A program made the position numbers and the translations under genes. Below, one piece after another: positions 32,293-34,598 of a stretch of DNA of 34,598 nt (within the stretch, counting starts at the first letter, position 1; each line of letters begins with the position of its first letter). Under the pieces are notes generated by a model. It saw only the letters and a list, made by a program, of their open reading frames with translations, was not told the origin of the DNA and searched no databases. Source of the DNA: Lentisphaeraceae bacterium (lineage in GTDB: Bacteria; Verrucomicrobiota; Lentisphaeria; Lentisphaerales; Lentisphaeraceae). Location: positions 1-34,598 of the forward strand of contig JAJPOQ010000081.1 of NCBI GenBank assembly GCA_021232515.1. The letters run 5' to 3'.

Positions 32293-34256
32293 GGCTGGTC
32301 CTTTCTAAACTGAAATTGTTTACTTTTGATTATTTCATAAATTAATGTGTTCATGGAGTAATTGTTTTCTGACATTTTTTTATGAATAGCTTTTAGAGTT
32401 ATTCGATCGTTTGGATGGAGCTCTTTCGCATAAGCGTAGGACATCATTCTCTTGATCACGTTTTTGACAATGTCGTCTTTGTAGTGTTCGAGTAGCAAGA
32501 TTTTCAGCTTCGTCGGAGTATCAAAAGTTTTACCATTTGGCAGTTTACCGTTAGAGATGATGTCTTGTTTATCTTTGTATGATGTACGGTAATCTCCAAA
32601 AGGGCCAAAGTTTTCAAGGCCCATACCGAGAGGGTCAATATGCTGATGACATGAAATACAGGCGGCTTTGTTGGTGTGAGCTTTCAATATATCGACTAAG
32701 CGGGTGAGCTTTTTACCGGTATCGGCTTTTTCGCTATCACTTAGAGGTGGGACATTTTCCGGAGCTTCCATATGTCTACCAATGATTACCTCGGTCATCC
32801 ATACACCACGGCGAATAGGACTGGTTCTGTCTGGTGCTGACGTTAAGCGCATGACGCCGTTAAGAGTTAACATGCCACCAAGCTTTCCATCTTTAATATT
32901 TTTAAAACTTGGAGGGTCATAAAACTTCTCAAGCCTTCCTGGTCGCTTTCTACGAGCGCTGAAGATGTCTTCATAGAGAGCTTTTTTGTTTTTTCCTCTT
33001 GTCGTGTTTACTTTGATTTTTGTGTAGCGACTTTTATAGGTCCAGTCAGAGTTGATGATGTCGAGGATGCTTCTATCACTTTTTATTAATTCATCAAAGA
33101 AAAATAACATCTCGTCATATATGCCGCGATTCCATGATTCGCTTTTGTAAAATCGTTTATCTGTTTTTAAGCTTTCAAAGCCAAGCCATTGACCGGCAAA
33201 GTTTTCAGAAAGAGCAAGGCGTTTTTCTGAATTTAGCATACGGCTTACTTGTTTACGAAGGACGGTTTCGTTGGATAGTTTTTCGCTTTTCCCAAGGTCT
33301 AGTAACTCTTTGTCGGGCATAGACGACCAGAGGAAATATGATAAACGGTTAGCGAGGTCGACGCCTGTTATCTTATAGCGAGTTGAGCTGTTCTTTGAAT
33401 CTTCCATATGGTAGAGGAAGGAAGGTGAAAGTAAGGCGATTTTAAATGCATGAAGCAATGAGGAGTATGAGTTTTGTTTTTTCTTGCGATGACTAACATA
33501 TGCTTTGAAGACCGCATTCTTCGTTTGAGAGTTACTATGGCCTCTGTAGGCTTTGTCCATGAAGGCAATAAGAAGGCTTTTAACTTCGTTGTTAGTGTAT
33601 TTTTTCTTAGTTAGTTCTTTCCCAAAAAATGCTTTTTGTGCTTTTGGAGAGTTAGCAAAAATACGGATAACAGAATGAATGTAACTAATCATCTTGTTCA
33701 TTGATATACTAGACTTCTGCAGTTGATTCGCATCGTTCCGAAAACCAGAGACACCTTGTATGTCTTGAGGAACAGCTTCCTCTATGTAACTCTTGACCAT
33801 ACTTGGGAACTCATAGCTCCAGACATATGGATACTTGAGTTCTATATGTAAAAGGTCCTCAAGAGTATTCTCTAACTCATAACGTGTTAGTCTACGGACA
33901 GTTCTATAGCCAATATTTTCTTTGCCATTATCTAAAACATAGGTTTCGTAAAACCAGCTGAGGATCGTTTTTTTTGCTTCAGCAACGAGAGGCTTTTTCT
34001 TTTTTGGAGGCATATCACCAGAAGTGATAGCACGATCAATCTTTATCCATAACTTTTCGTTCTTTACTTTATCAAAAGTCTCCTGATCTAGCATTAACTC
34101 AAGATTGACATTTCCCTTCTTCATGTCGCTGTCATGACAGTCCAAGCACTTCTTTTCAAGAATGACCTTAACATCCTTAAAACTAGGCGCAGCAGCGGCA
34201 AGATTTAAGCTAAATACCATAAGTAGCGGGAGAGCTAGTTTATATGTTTTTTTCAA
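32289..34256 (-). CDS. Planctomycete-type cytochrome protein (PSCyt1/DUF1587/DUF1592/DUF1588/DUF1585)
   Basis: 655 residues from TTG (34254-34256), with GGAAG upstream. Signal peptide about 1-22; first heme motif C37-x-x-C40-H41 (KCLDCHDSDM); DUF1587 (YRTVRRLTRYELENTLEDLL); DUF1595/DUF1592 (VDLANRLSYFLWSSMPDKEL, AGQWLGFESLK); DUF1588 (GGMLTLNGVMRLTSAPDRTS) with a second heme motif C533-x-x-C536-H537 (ACISCHQHIDPLGMGLENFG); DUF1585 at the end (MMSYAYAKELHPND). This is the complete version of the protein truncated at 1-1503. Operon head followed by the DUF1552 gene. ECF-like element 131 nt upstream. Confidence 0.92.
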   Translation of the reverse strand: MKKTYKLALPLLMVFSLNLAAAAPSFKDVKVILEKKCLDCHDSDMKKGNVNLELMLDQETFDKVKNEKLWIKIDRAITSGDMPPKKKKPLVAEAKKTILSWFYETYVLDNGKENIGYRTVRRLTRYELENTLEDLLHIELKYPYVWSYEFPSMVKSYIEEAVPQDIQGVSGFRNDANQLQKSSISMNKMISYIHSVIRIFANSPKAQKAFFGKELTKKKYTNNEVKSLLIAFMDKAYRGHSNSQTKNAVFKAYVSHRKKKQNSYSSLLHAFKIALLSPSFLYHMEDSKNSSTRYKITGVDLANRLSYFLWSSMPDKELLDLGKSEKLSNETVLRKQVSRMLNSEKRLALSENFAGQWLGFESLKTDKRFYKSESWNRGIYDEMLFFFDELIKSDRSILDIINSDWTYKSRYTKIKVNTTRGKNKKALYEDIFSARRKRPGRLEKFYDPPSFKNIKDGKLGGMLTLNGVMRLTSAPDRTSPIRRGVWMTEVIIGRHMEAPENVPPLSDSEKADTGKKLTRLVDILKAHTNKAACISCHQHIDPLGMGLENFGPFGDYRTSYKDKQDIISNGKLPNGKTFDTPTKLKILLLEHYKDDIVKNVIKRMMSYAYAKELHPNDRITLKAIHKKMSENNYSMNTLIYEIIKSKQFQFRKDQP

Positions 34257-34552
34257 AAGTTACTTCCAGTAATTGGCCATTATTAAAATATTAATTGAAG
34301 TCAGTAAAATCAAATTTTATGATTCTAAGCATTTAGCCATATGAGGATGAAAGTGGTCTCACTCGAATCAGATCTTATACCTTATTAAGTCGGCTGGCGA
34401 TTTAGGATCTTGCGCATGTTCATGAATAAACGAGAATTTTTTCTAGTATTACAAAAAAAGGTAATGTCTCAAGTTCTGTGATAAACGGATAATAATGAAG
34501 AAGTGCATTTAGGCCATATTTTATCTTGGACAATAAAAATATGAGGACCTAA
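34257..34552. other. 296-bp divergent intergenic region
   Basis: It separates the minus-strand cytochrome operon from a plus-strand gene at the right edge. It holds the ECF-like element 34388-34414 and the hairpin 34504-34557. No other gene or RNA is visible. Confidence 0.6.
34388..34414 (-). promoter_or_regulatory. ECF-like promoter element, copy 10 (cytochrome/DUF1552 operon)
   Basis: Sense reading is CGCAAGAT, a 14-nt spacer, then CGACTTA; 131 nt before the TTG at 34256. Exact match to the consensus boxes. Confidence 0.7.
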
Positions 34553-34557
34553 ATGCA
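34504..34557 (+). promoter_or_regulatory. Long hairpin enclosing the start codon of the right-edge gene
   Basis: Outer arms TGCATTTAGG (34504-34513) and CCTAAATGCA (34548-34557), and inner arms CATATTTT (34515-34522) and AAAATATG (34536-34543). The ATG at 34553 lies in the outer stem, and the Shine-Dalgarno GAGGA straddles the edge of the inner stem and the bulge between the two stems. Read-through transcripts from outside would hide the start; such hairpins are known in front of transposase genes. Confidence 0.6.
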
Positions 34558-34598
34558 ACACGAAATTACAACGTCTCTTTGGTGTAGTCTATCAGAAA
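34553..34598 (+). CDS. Start of a plus-strand gene cut by the right edge (possibly a transposase)
   Basis: ATG with GAGGA five nt upstream, then MQHEITTSLWCSLSE before the window ends. It is the only convincing plus-strand coding start here. Fifteen residues are too few to assign; a transposase is suggested only by the sequestering hairpin over the start. Confidence 0.45.
   Translation, partial: MQHEITTSLWCSLSE

Noticed and set aside
1..34598. tRNA, rRNA, CRISPR array, integrase or SusC/SusD genes
   Set aside because: None seen on either strand; the glycan region is therefore not a Bacteroidetes-style PUL.

Overview
The window reads as a chromosomal segment from a marine polysaccharide-degrading member of the PVC superphylum. 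Lentisphaerota (a Lentisphaera-like organism) is the best guess. Grounds: AT-rich DNA, formylglycine-type sulfatases, very large secreted multi-domain proteins, planctomycete-type cytochrome proteins (PSCyt1/DUF1587/DUF1592/DUF1588) paired with DUF1552, ECF sigma/FecR pairs, and short prepilin-like proteins with the FTLxELLVVIAIIGIL leader typical of this group. Almost every gene is on the minus strand, so transcription runs from high to low coordinates. TTG and GTG starts are frequent.

Layout from left to right. 1-1503: 3'-truncated planctomycete cytochrome protein. 1696-3533: ECF sigma factor 1, translationally coupled to a FecR-type anti-sigma protein ending in an NPCBM-like carbohydrate-binding module. 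3725-8788 and 9167-13738: two giant secreted proteins (beta-helix protein; DUF5060/TIM-barrel glycosidase) sharing a nearly identical C-terminal tail. 13919-15744: ECF sigma factor 2 coupled to a second FecR protein with a different C-terminal beta-sandwich. 15916-20927: SASA-type esterase, a structured intergenic element, two sulfatases and a secreted CBM6-like protein. 21056-26599: TRAP transporter plus galactonate dehydratase, KDGal kinase and KDPGal aldolase, a complete import and De Ley-Doudoroff route. 26733-30507: four prepilin-like genes in two paralogous pairs, plus a 61-residue protein resembling an isolated anti-sigma N-terminus. 30715-34256: a second cytochrome (PSCyt)/DUF1552 operon. 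The right edge holds the start of a plus-strand gene under a long hairpin.

The main discovery is a conserved promoter-like element upstream of ten transcription units, in sense orientation CGCAAGAT, then 14-15 nt, then CGACTYA. Its geometry (AAG-N16/17-CGAC) is that of an ECF sigma promoter (compare AAC-N16-CGTC). It precedes both ECF genes, both cytochrome genes, the CBM/sulfatase cluster, the TRAP-dgo operon, the free anti-sigma-like gene and three of four prepilin genes. Two copies carry a perfect palindrome between the -10 and the start codon, suggesting local repressors on top of the shared sigma factor. Because both FecR anti-sigma proteins carry extracytoplasmic carbohydrate-type domains, I infer a polysaccharide-sensing regulon, analogous in logic to the clostridial SigI/RsgI system. 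It would switch on desulfation, glycan cleavage, galactonate uptake and catabolism, prepilin-like surface proteins and the cytochrome proteins together. The element and gene layout are seen directly; the regulon is inference.
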